A stretch of DNA of 64,000 nt from Pegoplata infirma (taxonomy: Eukaryota > Arthropoda > Insecta > Diptera > Anthomyiidae), in contig OY992539.1 in the NCBI GenBank assembly GCA_963921195.1, positions 212,230,035 to 212,294,034 on the forward strand, written 5' to 3'. The notes under the pieces were generated by a model. That model saw only the letters and a program-made list of their open reading frames with translations. It searched no databases and was not told the DNA's origin. The position numbers were made by a program, and so were the translations under genes. Shown here piece after piece: positions 22,309-34,060 of this stretch. The first letter of the stretch is position 1. Every line of letters starts with the position of its first letter.

Positions 22309-22909
22309 AACAAGTAAAAAAGTTAAATTCGGCCTTGCCGAATGTAGTGATACCCTCCACAATTTCAAAAAGATTATTGCAAAAAACTTTATTAAAAAGG
22401 AAATTAGTTTTGAAAAAAAAAATAAAATTTGAAAAAAAAATTTCCGCAAAAAAAAATTTTGGTTAAAAAAAAAATCCGCGATTTTTTTCTTTTTTTGTAA
22501 AAAAATTTGTTCGTACTTGTTTAAATACCATTTGGCGTTCAATTATATTCACATATGTCAACCAGAAGCAGAATTAAAACCTTTTGTATTTTTAGGTTAT
22601 GTTGAATGTAATGAAATTTTTGAGGTGTGCTTATATTTTCGTTCATAACTTTTGAACCGCTGAACCGATATCGCTCAAATGCAATACCAAATAAATATGT
22701 CAAGTTTCAGTCATCTCTGTGCAATATTTTGTCCGTGATAGCATTTTCCACAGACAGACGGACAGACGGACATCGCTAGAATGTCTTAAAATCGATCGGG
22801 CATCATGAATATATATACTTTATGGGGTCCCAGACCGATATTTCGATTAGTTACAAACGAAATGACAAACTTATATATACCCTCTGTCACTAAGTGGAGG
22901 GTATAAAAA
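22309..22909 (-). mobile_element. Helentron-like element in duplication copy 1
   Basis: On the minus strand it begins TATACCCTCCACTTAGTGAC, has the (GTCY)n tract near 22755, and ends TTCGGCAAGGCCGAATTTAA...CTTGTT. It is nearly identical to 24963-25523 because both descend from one element that was already present before the duplication. It retains the ~41 bases that copy 2 has lost. Confidence 0.88.
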
Positions 22910-23684
22910 TACCACCTTTAAGGAAAAAAATACTTATTTAGAAAAAAATTTACTATTTTTCCTAAAAAGTATTATTTATGAAAATAAAGTAATTTTTTTT
23001 TAAGAAAAAATTTGGTTTTTGGAAAAAATGTACTTTTTAGAAAAAAAAAATACTTTTTAGACAAAAAAGTGCCTTTTAGACAAAAAATTACTCTTTACAA
23101 AAAGTACTTTTTAGACAAAAAAAAATACTTTTTAGAAAAAAGTACTTTCTTAAAAAAATATATTTTTTTCTAAAAAAAATAATTTTTTTTTCTAAAAAAA
23201 ATATTTTTTTTTTATAAAAAGCACTTTTTCCACAAAAGAAGTACAAAAGTACTTTTTATAGAAAAAGTACTTTTTTTCAAAAAAGTTGTAAAAATGTATT
23301 TTTTTTTTCTAAAAAACTAATTTTTACTAAAAAGTCCTTTTTGTCTAAAAGGTACTTTTTTGTCTAAAAAGTACTATTTTTTCTATAACAGTACACAGAA
23401 AAAAATATTCAATGAAAAAAAAACAATTAAATATTTGCTCAGCTTAAAATTTGACATTCAATTAAATTTTACTTGAATCAATTAACCATTTGCTCAAATC
23501 TGAAAAATTCACAAAAAAATTCATAAAAACAAAAAAACTCATCATAGTAGGTAGGCTTTGAGTAACAATGCGATGAACGCTGTTGCGTTTTTTGTTTTAG
23601 TTTTCGTTAGTCGTCAAATAGAAAAGTACTTTCACGCACACAAGACTAAAAAAAACAAAATAATATAAATATTTTGAATGATTT
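22910..23684. repeat. GTAC repeats and AT-rich tail of duplication copy 1
   Basis: Starts ATACCACCTTTAAGGAAAAA, continues with GTACTTTTT/AGAAAAA repeats to about 23400, then a more complex tail with GAATCAATTAACCATTTGCT and TTTCACGCACACAAGAC. Nearly identical to 25524-26321. Confidence 0.8.
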
Positions 23685-23685
23685 A

Positions 23686-26321
23686 CATTTTCAGAATTTT
23701 ATTAAAATTTTATAAAAAAAAACGAATTTTCTTAAAAAAATACCTTTTTAAACCGAATAACTTGAGTACGGTTTAAAAAAGAATCGTTTTATTAAATTTA
23801 TTTTCAAAAACAGATATTTCATTAGACTATCACTTTTTAAATTATAATTTTTTTTAAATGTACCAATTATTCTAAAAAAGTACCATATTCTTAAGGATTC
23901 TACATTATTAAAGTACCGTTAAGTGGTCTATTTATTGTCTCATTTTTAAATATATTTTTTTTGTTTAACTTCAATGTCATACAAAGTACCAGTTTCAATT
24001 AGGATTTTTTATGAAAGTACCATTTCAAAAAAGAACAATTAAATATAAAAGAGTAAAAGTACCATTTTACAAAGAATAATTTGATAAAAAATATTTTAAA
24101 ATGAAACTATTTTTATTTTGTAAAAAGCTGGGTAAGGAATGGATGTTTTCTTTTTTCCATAATTGTTCAAAGAAATAAAATACTTTTTTAGCAAAAAATA
24201 TAACATTTTTTTAGAAAAATAGTAGTTTTTTTAAGAAAAAATAGTACTTTTTTTTTTTAAAAAAATAGTACTTTTTTTGGAAAAAATTGTGATTTTTGAA
24301 AAAAATAGTACTTTTTTAGGAAAAATAAAAAAAAAAAACACTTTTTTTAAAAAAAATGCACTTTTTTTAGAAACAGTAGTCCTTTTTTTTGTAAAATAGT
24401 ACTTTTTTAGAAAAGAACTATACCACCTTTAATTAAGAAAAAACTTTTTTCAGGAAAAAAGTACTTATATAAAAAAAAAAAAAATACTTTTTTCCTAAAA
24501 AGAATTATTTATGAAAATAAAGTAGTTGTTTTTAGAAAAAAGTACTTTTTGGAAAAAATGTACTTTTTAGAAAAAAAAAAATACTTTTAGACAAAAAAGT
24601 GCTTTTTAGACAAAAAAGTACATTTTACATTTTTGACAAAAAGTACTTCTTAGAAAAAATCGATTTTTTGTACTTTTTTCCTAAAAAGTATTATTTAAGA
24701 AAATAAAGTACTTTTTTTAGGAAAAAAGTGCTTTTTAGACACAAAAGTACTTTTTACAAAAAAGTACTTTTAAGAAAAAAAGTACTTCTTAGAATTTTTT
24801 TTTTTTTTTTAGAAAAAACTCTTTTTAAAAAAAAAAAATTTTTTTTTTTTATAAAAGGTACTTTTCTCCAAAAAAGTAGTACAAAAGTACTTTTTTAGAA
24901 AAAAATTTACTTTTTTAGAAAATGTAGCACTTTTTTGGTAAAATAGTACTTTTTTAGATAAGAACAAGTAAAAAAGTTAAATTCGGCCTTGCCGAATGTA
25001 GTGATACCCTCCACAATTTCAAAAAGATTATTGCAAAAAACTTTATTAAAAAGGAAATTAGTTTTGAAAAAAAAAAAAAAATTTGAAAAAAAAAATTCCG
25101 CAAAAAAAAATTTTGGTTAAAAAAAAAATCCGCGATTTTTTTCTTTTTTTGTAAAAAAATTTGTTCGTACTTGTTTAAATACCATTTGGCGTTCAATTAT
25201 GTTCACATATGTCAACCAGAAGCAGAATTAAAACCTTTTGTATTTTTAGGTTATGTTGAATGTACTGAAATTTTTGAGGTGTGCTTATATTTTCGTTCAT
25301 AACTTTTGAGCCGCTGAACCGATATCGCTCAAATGCAATACCAAATAAATATGTCAAGTTTCAGTCATCTCTGTGCAATATTTTGTCCGTGATAGCATTT
25401 TCCACAGACAGACGGACAGACGGACATCGCTAGAATGGGGTCCCAGACCGATATTTCGATTAGTTACAAACGAAATGACAAACTTATATATACCCTCTGT
25501 CACTAAGTGGAGGGTATAAAAATACCACCTTTAAGGAAAAAAGTACTTATTTAGAAAAAAATTTACTATTTTTCCTAAAAAGTATTATTTATGAAAATAA
25601 AGTAATTTTTTTTTAAGAAAAAATTTGATTTTTGGAAAAAATGTACTTTTTAGAAAAAAAAAATACTTTTTAGACAAAAAAGTGCCTTTTAGACAAAAAA
25701 TTACTCTTTACAAAAAGTACTTTTTAGACAAAAAAAAAATACTTTTTAGAAAAAAGTACTTTCTTAAAAAAATATATTTTTTTCTAAAAAAAATAATTTT
25801 TTTTTCTAAAAAAAATATTTTTTTTTTCTAAAAAAAATATTTTTTTTTTATAAAAAGCACTTTTTCCACAAAAGAAGTACAAAAGTACTTTTTATAGAAA
25901 AAGTACTTTTTTTACAAAAAAGTTGTAAAAATGTATTTTTTTTTTCTAAAAAACTAATTTTTACTAAAAAGTCCTTTTTGTCTAAAAGGTACTTTTTTGT
26001 CTAAAAAGTACTATTTTTTCTATAACAGTACACAGAAAAAAATATTCAATGAAAAAAAAACAATTAAATATTTGCTCAGCTTAAAATTTGACATTCAATT
26101 AAATTTTACTTGAATCAATTAACCATTTGCTCAAATCTGAAAAATTCACAAAAAAATTCATAAAAACAAAAAAACTCATCATAGTAGGTAGGCTTTGAGT
26201 AACAATGCAATGAACGCTGTTGCGTTTTTTGTTTTAGTTTTCGTTAGTCGTCAAATAGAAAAGTACTTTCACGCACACAAGACTAAAAAAAACAAAATAA
26301 TATAAATATTTTGAATGATTT
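23686..26321. repeat. Tandem duplication, copy 2
   Basis: Direct repeat of 19905-23685 without the foldback. The first ~250 bp match copy 1 only loosely, whereas the part from about 24670 onwards is almost identical to 22021-23684, down to single-base changes such as ATGCAATGAACG versus ATGCGATGAACG. The right boundary falls inside a 67-bp palindrome. Confidence 0.9.
24963..25523 (-). mobile_element. Helentron-like element in duplication copy 2
   Basis: Sister of 22309-22909. It differs mainly by a 41-base deletion at about 25437, between two ATG trinucleotides, which removes the ATCGATCGGGCATCATGAAT segment. The deletion therefore happened after the duplication. The terminal features are intact. 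Confidence 0.88.
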
Positions 26322-26371
26322 CCAGTAAGCTAATTGGGCCAATTAGCTTATTGGAAATCATTCAAAATATT
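26305..26371. repeat. 67-bp near-perfect palindrome at the duplication edge
   Basis: Centre at 26338 (CTAATTGG-G-CCAATTAG). The arms run out to AATATT on both sides with one mismatched pair. Copy 1 of the duplication breaks off inside the left arm of this palindrome (after 23684). It may also be the remnant of a small inverted-repeat element. Confidence 0.85.
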
Positions 26372-26439
26372 CAAATTACTTGGCCAAAAAAATAAACAAA
26401 TCTTAAAATAATATAAAGCACAAAAAAAAAAACAATTTA

Positions 26440-26780
26440 AACAAAAGACTTGAAAAGACTGACAAAATCACTACAACTGTAAAATAATGATTAACCATTC
26501 ACTCAGATCAAGCATTGGATTAATCAAAAATAACACAAAATTATTGATTAACCGCTCACTCAAATCAAGCATTGGTTTAATCAAAAATTACAGAAAAATA
26601 ACAATTAACAAATTAGTAATTTGAAATTACTCAAATCAAGCATTGGTTTAATCAAGGAACAGTCAATGACTGACCTACAATTTTCGTGCTTGATCCAACA
26701 ATTTTCCTCATTAGATGACTTTTAATTAAAATAATGCTCAACCTGGTGTATTTCGTGCTTGATCTAACAACTCATTTTTA
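26440..26780. repeat. ATCAAGCATTGGTTTAATCA tandem repeat
   Basis: ATCAAGCATTGG occurs near 26507, 26568 and 26634 (period about 61-66 bp) with shared ATTAACC...CACTCA flanks. Further inverse-like GTGCTTGATC words occur near 26688 and 26754. A small decayed tandem array. A partial dispersed-motif copy (AACAAAAGACTTG) lies at 26440. Confidence 0.65.
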
Positions 26781-27094
26781 TCTGTGTACTATTTTCTTAA
26801 AAAAGTACATATTTAATTTCTGTAAACAATTATTGAAAAAAAAAAACATCTGATGAAACCTGGAAACTAGCTGAAAAAAAACATAAAAATGGTACTTTTG
26901 CAAAATCAAAAATATTCTGGCAAAAGTACATTATAGAAAAATTCGAGTAAAGTGTACTTTGGTACTTTTTCGATATAATGAAAAAGTGTTCATAAAAATT
27001 TCATATTTGAAATGCATGAGCTCGGACCGAAAAAATGGCATGATACATCCCAATATACTTAAATGAGATACCCTCCTGTTGTTTAACGCAAATA

Positions 27095-27180
27095 CGTCTT
27101 ATGGTCATAGGCTGGTTAAGTTAGGAGTAGGTCAAAATCGGACGAGGGAGAAAAGTTCCCCCTAAAGAACTAAGAAACTC
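27095..27180 (+). mobile_element. Helentron-like internal fragment
   Basis: CTTATGGTCATAGGCTGGTT followed by AAAATCGGACGAGGGAGAAA and GTTCCCCCTAAAGAACTAA matches the middle of the elements at 27207 and 43745. No terminus is present. Confidence 0.65.
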
Positions 27181-27206
27181 TCTGAATAACGCTATATTTT
27201 AACATG

Positions 27207-27535
27207 TTTTTATACCCTCCAACCACAGTATGGGAAAACTGTATACTTTGTCATTCCGTGTGTAACGCATTGAAATATCGGCCTAGGACCCTATAAAGTA
27301 TATATATTATTTATCAGTGATCGATTCTAAGACATTCTAGCTATGTCCGTCCGTCCGTCCGTCTGTCCGTCTGTAGAGGACACGATACAGTCCAAAATAA
27401 AAGAGCTAGACTTCCGAGGTTTAGCACGAATATGTCTTATATTCCTAGGCAGGTTAAGTTCGGAAATGGGCAAAATCGGACCAAGGGGGAAAAAGTTCCC
27501 CCTTAGAGAACTAAACCAACCCAAGAAAAATACCA
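27207..27535 (+). mobile_element. Helentron-like element, 3' truncated
   Basis: Intact 5' end (TTTTTATACCCTCCAACCAC), a (GTCC)n tract at 27344-27372, and the AAGGGGGAAAAAGTTCCCCC palindrome near 27482. It closely follows 19386-19865 up to CCAACCCAAGAAAAA and then stops, with no hairpin or ACTTGTT end. Frames here translate the microsatellite. Confidence 0.85.
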
Positions 27536-29597
27536 CTTTTTACATGAAATGGAATGGGACAGGAAAAGAAAGGAATGAAATTTTGCTTTTGCTTAACATT
27601 TTTAAAGAAATATTTTTCACTCAAATTTCTTTTTCCAATAAAATCTTGTCACTCAAATTATTTTTCCATTAATTTTTTTTCACTCAAAAATTTTTCTTTT
27701 AGTTATTATTTCAGTCAAAAAATTTGTTAATAAATTTTTTTTCACCTAAAATATTATTTGACTCAAAACTCTTTTTCACTCAATTTTTTTTTCTACTTAA
27801 ATATTCCAATAGAAAAATTCTCAGATTCTAAGACATTTATTATCTGTGGATAAGATATTTTTCTTACAAGTAAATAAAGTCTCATTTGCTGAAAAAGATC
27901 TCAAAAATATGTTTTCACAAATAAATATCCCCCTTATTTCAAAATGCATGTGTATTTGTGACATCAATGAGACAGTTAAGTGCATCAATTTCAATTTAAC
28001 TATAAGCATTATTGGCTAGAAAACAAAAGGTTGACTTGACTTAAAGAAAACATTTTTCAAAAAAAAACTTTGAAAAATATCACTTAGATTTTGTTGTTAT
28101 TGTTTTATTTCAATTAAGTACCTTGTGCTGACTGTTCTGTTGTTTTAAGTTGCAACTTGAGTAAATTCTCGAGTGTGGGTGACATCTTCAACACTTTATG
28201 TGATTTTTTGTTGTCTAGTATGACAGTTAAATACAATTTCAAATATTCATCTTTTAAATGATGATTGCTGCTAGTTTTTTTTGAATGCTGTTTGTGAGTG
28301 CTTTTGTTGATGATTTTTTCTTTTTTTCTGATTTTTTCTGTTTGCTAAATTAAATTGTTTATGCAGTTTTTAGTTGATTTGTTTTTTTTTTGTCTTCTAT
28401 TTTTTTTCTTTTATTTCTGCTAGTGTTACTTGAGGTTAATGATGTCTTCTTTCTAACGGTTCGATATTTTTTTTGTTTGTTTTTCTTTATATTATTGATC
28501 ATTTAAATTAATGATTGTTCAGAAATTCTCTATTAGTTGCATGAAATATAAATGGTATGTTTTTTCTTTATTTTTTTTATTTTTTTGAATATTTAATAAA
28601 GTTGTTAAGAGTCTTGAGAAAAGAAATTGATAAGAATGACATTAGTATAAAGCTTGGAATTTTCATTAGAAAAGAAATGTTTGTTTCTTAAATCTTTTGT
28701 TTTAATACTGTTCCTTAATATTCAAATTAAGCTCAAAAAGACATAAAAAATATTATTTTGGACCACATTTACCAATTCTTTACTTCGTTTTACATAAAAA
28801 AAAAATTATTTTACACTCAAAAAAATTTTTTTTTTTTTACAAAGTTGTCTGAAAAAAGTTTTTTATGGAAGCAAATTTTTTTTATTCAAATTTTTTTTTA
28901 CATTTAAACAATTAAATTCATTAAAAATTATTTCATATGTTTGGACATGGCGTATTTAAGGACTTGACCAAGTCTATTTTGCTTTTATACTTGTTAGTCT
29001 TCCCGTTTTTTAACATTTCCAACCACTCTGATATCTTTTTATACCATAAATTCAATAAATTTTATTTTATTATATCTATTGTTCTATTTTTTTTTTAAAA
29101 AAGGTGGCAACTATACATCAATAACCAAGTGCAATATCACACATTATTGTTAAGTTAAACACTACCGATTATCAATTTGAAAAGATCTCAATAAAACACA
29201 TTTAAATGTTACAATTTGTTTAAAAGCCAAATACCATAACACGATCTATAAAATGCATTTGGTTTTGGTCGTTTTTCCGTAGTACAACCAAAACTAAATA
29301 AGTCTCCCGCTGAGCAAAAAGAATTGATACAATTGAACGCCAACCAGATAAAAAGAGGGGGAAACTAATATAATGCATTCATGTATGGTTAGATGTATGA
29401 ATATAGTTTTCATCTATGAATATGAAGTATAATATTCACACTCTTATTATAACAATTGTCTACAATAATCATGAAAATATAAAGCAATTTTTTGTATGTA
29501 AAAAATAGTGAAGGTAAATGCCGAAAGGTGGTTAAAGAGCTTTGTAACAGAATGGGTTTAAAGGGAAGGTAATCTAAGAGATATTTTTTTTGGAAGA
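27536..29597. other. AT-rich stretch without recognisable genes
   Basis: Contains TTTTTCACTCAAAATTTTT-like short repeats (27610-27800), one weak satellite unit near 27815, long T-runs, and one dispersed-motif copy (28680-28703). TACATGAAATGGAATGGGAC at 27541 is an inverse relative of the CCTGTTTCATTCCATT repeats at 60040. From about 29100 the sequence is more complex but shows no open frame or RNA gene that I can support. Confidence 0.45.
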
Positions 29598-31322
29598 AAA
29601 TGTCTCAGAATCTGAGACTTTTTTTTATAAGGAAAAATGTCTCAGAATCTGAGACTTTTTTTTATAAGGAAAAATGTCTCAGAATCTGAGACTTTTTTTT
29701 ATAAGGAAAAATGTCTCAGAATCTGAGACTTTTTTTTATAAGGAAAAATGTCTCAGAATCTGAGACTTTTTTTTATAAGGAAAAATGTCTCAGAATCTGA
29801 GACTTTTTTTTATAAGGAAAAATGTCTCAGAATCTGAGACTTTTTTTTATAAGGAAAAATGTCTCAGAATCTGAGACTTTTTTTTATAAGGAAAAATGTC
29901 TCAGAATCTGAGACTTTTTTTTATAAGGAAAAATGTCTCAGAATCTGAGACTTTTTTTTATAAGGAAAAATGTCTCAGAATCTGAGACTTTTTTTTATAA
30001 GGAAAAATGTCTCAGAATCTGAGACTTTTTTTTATAAGGAAAAATGTCTCAGAATCTGAGACTTTTTTTTATAAGGAAAAATGTCTCAGAATCTGAGACT
30101 TTTTTTTATAAGGAAAAATGTCTCAGAATCTGAGACTTTTTTTTATAAGGAAAAATGTCTCAGAATCTGAGACTTTTTTTTATAAGGAAAAATGTCTCAG
30201 AATCTGAGACTTTTTTTTATAAGGAAAAATGTCTCAGAATCTGAGACTTTTTTTTATAAGGAAAAATGTCTCAGAATCTGAGACTTTTTTTTATAAGGAA
30301 AAATGTCTCAGAATCTGAGACTTTTTTTTATAAGGAAAAATGTCTCAGAATCTGAGACTTTTTTTTATAAGGAAAAATGTCTCAGAATCTGAGACTTTTT
30401 TTTATAAGGAAAAATGTCTCAGAATCTGAGACTTTTTTTTATAAGGAAAAATGTCTCAGAATCTGAGACTTTTTTTTATAAGGAAAAATGTCTCAGAATC
30501 TGAGACTTTTTTTTATAAGGAAAAATGTCTCAGAATCTGAGACTTTTTTTTATAAGGAAAAATGTCTCAGAATCTGAGACTTTTTTTTATAAGGAAAAAT
30601 GTCTCAGAATCTGAGACTTTTTTTTATAAGGAAAAATGTCTCAGAATCTGAGACTTTTTTTTATAAGGAAAAATGTCTCAGAATCTGAGACTTTTTTTTA
30701 TAAGGAAAAATGTCTCAGAATCTGAGACTTTTTTTTATAAGGAAAAATGTCTCAGAATCTGAGACTTTTTTTTATAAGGAAAAATGTCTCAGAATCTGAG
30801 ACTTTTTTTTATAAGGAAAAATGTCTCAGAATCTGAGACTTTTTTTTATAAGGAAAAATGTCTCAGAATCTGAGACTTTTTTTATAAGGAAAAATGTCTC
30901 AGAATCTGAGACTTTTTTTTATAAGGAAAAATGTCTCAGAATCTGAGACTTTTTTTTATAAGGAAAAATGTCTCAGAATCTGAGACTTTTTTTTATAAGG
31001 AAAAATGTCTCAGAATCTGAGACTTTTTTTTATAAGGAAAAATGTCTCAGAATCTGAGACTTTTTTTTATAAGGAAAAATGTCTCAGAATCTGAGACTTT
31101 TTTTTATAAGGAAAAATGTCTCAGAATCTGAGACTTTTTTTTATAAGGAAAAATGTCTCAGAATCTGAGACTTTTTTTTATAAGGAAAAATGTCTCAGAA
31201 TCTGAGACTTTTTTTATAAGGAAAAATGTCTCAGAATCTGAGACTTTTTTTTATAAGGAAAAATGTCTCAGAATCTGAGACTTTTTTTTATAAGGAAAAA
31301 TGTCTCAGAATCTGAGACATTT
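29598..31322 (-). repeat. 37-bp palindromic satellite, array 1 (about 47 units)
   Basis: Nearly identical tandem 37-bp units. Each has the 17-bp perfect palindrome GTCTCAGAATCTGAGAC, preceded by AAGGAAAAAT and followed by TTTTTTTTAT, so the A- and T-runs extend the dyad. Variation is limited to about two or three units with one T fewer (near 30877 and 31207) and the edge units. The strand is set to minus only to mark that the unit is the reverse complement of the array at 53307. No gene. Homogeneity implies recent expansion or ongoing homogenisation. Confidence 0.97.
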
Positions 31323-32124
31323 TCTATAGGTATCACAAGTGATTCCATTGCTTAAAAAAAAACCAAGTTCGTTTCTTAAATCTTTTGTTTTCACCCTTAG
31401 ACAAATGCGATTCGTTGTTTAGAGTAAAAAAAAATCTTAAAAAATTCTTTAAAATCTATTAAAGTCCTTTAGTATTACTCAAGTTTGTTTCTTAAGTCTT
31501 TTGTTTTAAAATCTCTTGATTTTAATTCAAGTTTGTTTCTTAAGTCATTTGTTTTAACCAATACAAATTTATTCTTTTTGACTCTTTTTCTGTTTTTTAG
31601 TTACTTTTATTATATAAATCCATCAAAACCATTTGGGACACCTTCCTTTAAAAAAAATCTTAAATGCGTTGGCTGAAAAAATAGATTTCTTGAGAAGAAA
31701 AACTAGACTAAAAGATAACTTTACTATGATTTTCTTTCACATTTTTAAACAAATGTCATATTTTTTTTGTACATTACCTATCTAAATACAAAAAAAGTCT
31801 GCATATAAGCAAAATTCTGTTAAACAAATTACATTAAAAAATTTTCTTACGTATGTGGTAACAAAAGAGAGTAGTATGGAAATTGTTAAGCAAATTCTAC
31901 TCCCTAAGGCATTCAATTATATTCGATTGTGGTGTGAAAAAGTTCAATTTGTTATTCTAAAAAAAAAAAATTTTTTAAATAAATGAAATTTTCTGTATGT
32001 TATTGTTAGTAATAGTAGAAGATTACAATTTTGTGCGATCGTCTTAAAGGTCACAAAAAGGCTTGAATATCTTGTTTTAAAGATCATTGATCTAAATGAG
32101 TTTTTTTGTAATAAAGAACAAAAT
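31323..32124. other. AT-rich spacer with three dispersed-motif copies
   Basis: CTTAAATCTTTTGTTT or CTTAAGTCTTTTGTTT-like copies lie at 31366-31392, 31482-31508 and 31529-31557; the last two are about 47 bp apart and in the same orientation. A short frame (31485-31676) runs through these and is not credible. The rest is featureless. Confidence 0.5.
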
Positions 32125-32742
32125 CCCGAGTAAAAAAGTTCCTATATAATTGTATATAATTTTATAAACATCATATATGATTAAATAGAATTATATAGAA
32201 TTTGATGCGAAAAATGAGTCGATAAAACCATATAAAATTTTATCAATGTTACTTGTGTTTTGATAAATTTTTTATATAATTTTATGCGAAATTTGGACCC
32301 CTATTTTTATATAACAAAAGCAACTTTATATAATCAGATATAATTATATACAACTATATCAAATTATATAAAACAATATATAATTTTATAAAGTTATATA
32401 AAATTATATCAAGTTTTATATAAATCACAAAATTTTGTTTTAATTATATATAATTATATATAATTTTATGTAACTTTATATAGTTTTATACAGTTTTATA
32501 CAATTTTATATATTTTTATATAATTATATCTAATTATATAATTTTGCTATTATTATATAAAAAGAGGGGTCCAAATTTCGCATAAAATTTTATAAAAAAT
32601 TTATCAAAATATATGAAACATTGATCAAATTTTATATGGTTTTATCGACTCATTTTTCGCATCAAATTCTATATAATTCTATTTAATCATATATGATGTT
32701 TATAAAATTATATACAATTATATAGGAACTTTTTTACTCGGG
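32125..32742. mobile_element. CCCGAGTAAAAA foldback, 618 bp
   Basis: CCCGAGTAAAAAAGTTCCTA at the left is mirrored exactly at the right. The outer ~115 bases of the arms look identical and pairing continues to about 200 bases (GGGTCCAAATTTCGC / GCGAAATTTGGACCC). The centre is ATATAA-rich. Flanks show AT on both sides. It is related by its ends to 42858-43539. Non-coding. Confidence 0.92.
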
Positions 32743-34060
32743 ATATGACAAAAAATAAAGGTTAGAAGTTATTAACAAAAAATTAATATGATAAAAATAT
32801 ATTTTATTATAAAGTGTCCTAAAAATAAAATCTGGGTGTCTGACATGTGTCTCTGAATCTAAAATTTAAATAATGGGATTTCCAATTATGGTTTTTATTC
32901 GGGGATATTAATTCTGCTGGAGTATGATGTCAAATTTGTAAATTGTGGGTCACTAGCTCAATAGTTATAAAAAAGTACAAATTTTCCCCTTTTACATAAT
33001 TTTAGCCCACCTCACACCGATAGAAAACATTTTGAGTTTTTGTGTAGCTTTTTTCATAATTAAACTGTTTCACAATCAGAGTTCTTTTGGATTCCTTGTT
33101 TTAGTTTCGGGCACATTTTTTTGGTACTTTTAGTACTTTTTTTAATTAGTACCAAGCGACTAAATCAGAACTCCTTTTTTGAGTTTGCGTATGTTTTCGA
33201 AAAACAAGTTTAGACAAATATTTTTTTCTTTGAAATGAAATAAAATATTTTGAGTATTCCGATTTCAATTGGGTAAAAGAGTACTTTTTCGATTTCTTGA
33301 AATAATGGTTCTAATAACATGGAATTTGAACGTTTTGTCATTTAGCTGAAAAAAAATTTTCTAATAAAAAGTTTTAGACATTTTCGATTCCAAGAGAGTA
33401 AAAATTGTACTTTGGTACCTTTTCATTTATTTAAAAAAAATTTTTTTTTATTTTTTTGAAAATTAAAGAAAAATATTATTTTCTCCTTTTTTGTACGCCA
33501 AACTTCTATAAATTTTTTACACATTTATTTATGCTCAAATGTTGATATTCATTGTTTCAGTTTAGCCAAATTTTCCTTTTTTCCATATTTATTTTAAGTT
33601 TTTGTTTTATAATTAAACTCATTTCTTGTCCATACATACAGATTTTGAACATTTTAGACATTTCTGACCTCTTTTAATCATTCTCTACAAATATCCAGTT
33701 TTGAATACTAAATAAAATTATTATAAATTACACTTCAAAACTCTCTATTAACAAACAAACCAACAAAAATGAATGCACCTACCGCATATTTGAACATTTT
33801 TTCACACCGTTGTGAAAATAAAAAAAACTTTTTTAGTTACACACGCATAAAGTTGCATAAAAAGCCTGACTGACCAAATACATATGTGAAAAGGCACAAT
33901 TAACCCAAACCAAAGCAGAAAAATTTAAAAAAAAATATTGAAAACCAAAAAAAAAAAAAAAAAATATTAAAACTAAACATGATTTCTTATATAAAGAAGC
34001 TGTTCCAAAGCTGGGGGAACAAGAAATTAATTAAATTAAAAAAAATTAATCTGAACTCTC
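32743..34060. other. AT-rich stretch, no gene seen
   Basis: Some GGTACTTTT/AAAAGTACC words (33120, 33415) foreshadow the repeat field that follows. A segment near 33730-33900 is of mixed composition. No open frame or RNA structure is recognised. Confidence 0.4.

Larger units (their letters stand above)
19905..23685. repeat. Tandem duplication, copy 1 (with later foldback)
   Basis: This block is directly repeated as 23686-26321. It starts CATTTTCGGAATTTTATTAA and ends TTTTGAATGATTT. Contents: T-rich unique DNA, then short repeats of the type GTACTTTTTTAGAAAAAATA, a 1110-bp foldback (20910-22019, absent from copy 2) and a Helentron-like element (22309-22909). Without the foldback the unit is about 2.67 kb. 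Confidence 0.9.

Noticed and set aside
22300..25196. Two nearly identical 80-codon minus-strand frames (22300-22542 and 24954-25196)
   Set aside because: Their conservation reflects the recent block duplication, not selection; they translate the A-rich 3' part of a non-autonomous element.
29598..31322. CRISPR-like array
   Set aside because: There are no variable spacers between the repeats: the whole 37-bp unit is invariant, so it is a satellite, and the DNA is eukaryotic in character.
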